Source of the DNA: UBA822 sp965249775
GTDB taxonomy: Bacteria; Gemmatimonadota; Gemmatimonadetes; Longimicrobiales; Gaopeijiaceae
DNA length: 64,000 nt
Direction of reading: 5' to 3'
Assembly (NCBI GenBank): GCA_965249775.1
Contig: OZ252253.1
Span: 1,178,001-1,242,000 of the forward strand
Shown here: piece after piece, positions 63,743 to 64,000 of the stretch
Layout: each line of letters opens with the position of its first letter
How positions within the stretch are numbered: the stretch's first letter is position 1
The notes under the pieces: model-generated
Databases searched by the model: none
Told to the model about the DNA's origin: nothing
The model's input: the letters and a program-made list of their open reading frames with translations, nothing else
Translations under genes and position numbers: made by a program

Positions 63743-64000
63743 CTAACGGGTGCAGGCAATGACCCCCTCTGCCGTACCTGGGTCGCCGCCCGCCACCGCT
63801 GCATTGCCCTGATAAATGCCACAGTGTTCGGAGCTGAGCCCCGCATGGGCCGCAGTCGCAGCCCAGCCCGCGCCCGTGGCTTCGTTGATCGTGATGGTCA
63901 CCCCGTCACTCGGGGTCATGTCGAGGGAAGTGAGTGAAGTACTGTACGTAAAGGCGCCGTTGTGGTGGATCTCCTGGTACGTCGCCAGGTTCTTGAGATC
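63743..64000 (-). CDS. Type IV pilin, 3' end (start outside window)
   Basis: Read on the minus strand, the window edge is in frame and gives 85 residues before TAG at 63743-63745: DLKNLATYQEIHHNGAFTYS, then a beta-rich head ending CGIYQG...GVIACTR. DLKN.A..QE after the missing N-terminal helix and two Cys positioned to form a disulfide fit a major pilin. Being adjacent to a PilS/PilR-like pair and pilMNPQ supports this. The class III signal and N-terminal helix lie beyond the window. Confidence 0.78.
   Translation of the reverse strand, partial: DLKNLATYQEIHHNGAFTYSTSLTSLDMTPSDGVTITINEATGAGWAATAAHAGLSSEHCGIYQGNAAVAGGDPGTAEGVIACTR

Overview
The window is high-GC DNA from a Gram-negative-type bacterium: it encodes outer-membrane beta-barrels, lipoproteins and a type IV pilus secretin. 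The most likely phylum is Gemmatimonadota, at moderate confidence. The pointers are an ADOP-type macrolide-exporter-like permease paired with PadR, DUF1552/DUF1592 proteins, many secreted heme/copper proteins, and a relic of the N-terminus of a Ser/Thr kinase of the type common in that phylum. No rRNA gene is present to settle it.

Layout. 1-5.2 kb: minus-strand operon with an MMPL/RND exporter, a LolA-like periplasmic protein, a DUF1302-like barrel and a partial GNAT protein. 5.3-6.0 kb: VapBC-type toxin-antitoxin pair with a good promoter placed for a leaderless mRNA. 6.2-17.8 kb: plus-strand protein quality control, comprising dnaK, an HtrA protease, tRNA-Leu(UAG), tig-clpP-clpX-lon, engB and a small lipoprotein. 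A repeat family with 27-bp inverted ends lies after dnaK, with a related copy before tig. 17.8-23.3 kb (minus): a sigma-54 activator coupled to mogA, then gcvT, hslU and hslV.

23.4-44.5 kb is an accessory block. It sits between hslV and xerC, which are expected to be neighbours (the order topA-trmFO-xerC-hslV-hslU is known from Bacillus). At the hslV edge is a 3' tRNA-Ile fragment that looks like an integration scar. Inside are two copies of a two-gene module: a secreted c-type heme plus copper type II monooxygenase-like protein, and a secreted Ig-like partner. One module is bracketed by two nearly identical 89-bp palindromes. Further along are two exported HpaI-fold aldolases, a PaaG-like enoyl-CoA isomerase/hydratase, an ankyrin-DUF1552-DUF1592 operon, an ADOP permease with PadR, a MORN-like protein, and an IS91-like element carrying its own tyrosine recombinase.

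44.6-64 kb (minus) returns to core genes: xerC, trmFO, topA, aroK and aroC. Next comes a large lipoprotein gene cut by a 2.66-kb IS1595-type element whose passenger is a DNA methyltransferase fused to an Mrr-like nuclease. The pilus operon follows: pilQ, pilP, pilN, pilM, a PilR-like activator, a PilS-like kinase split by a frameshift, and the 3' end of a pilin.

The strongest signals for follow-up are the duplicated heme/copper module with its flanking palindromes, the split core operon with the tRNA scar, and the IS1595 insertion, whose removal together with one target repeat restores a single reading frame.
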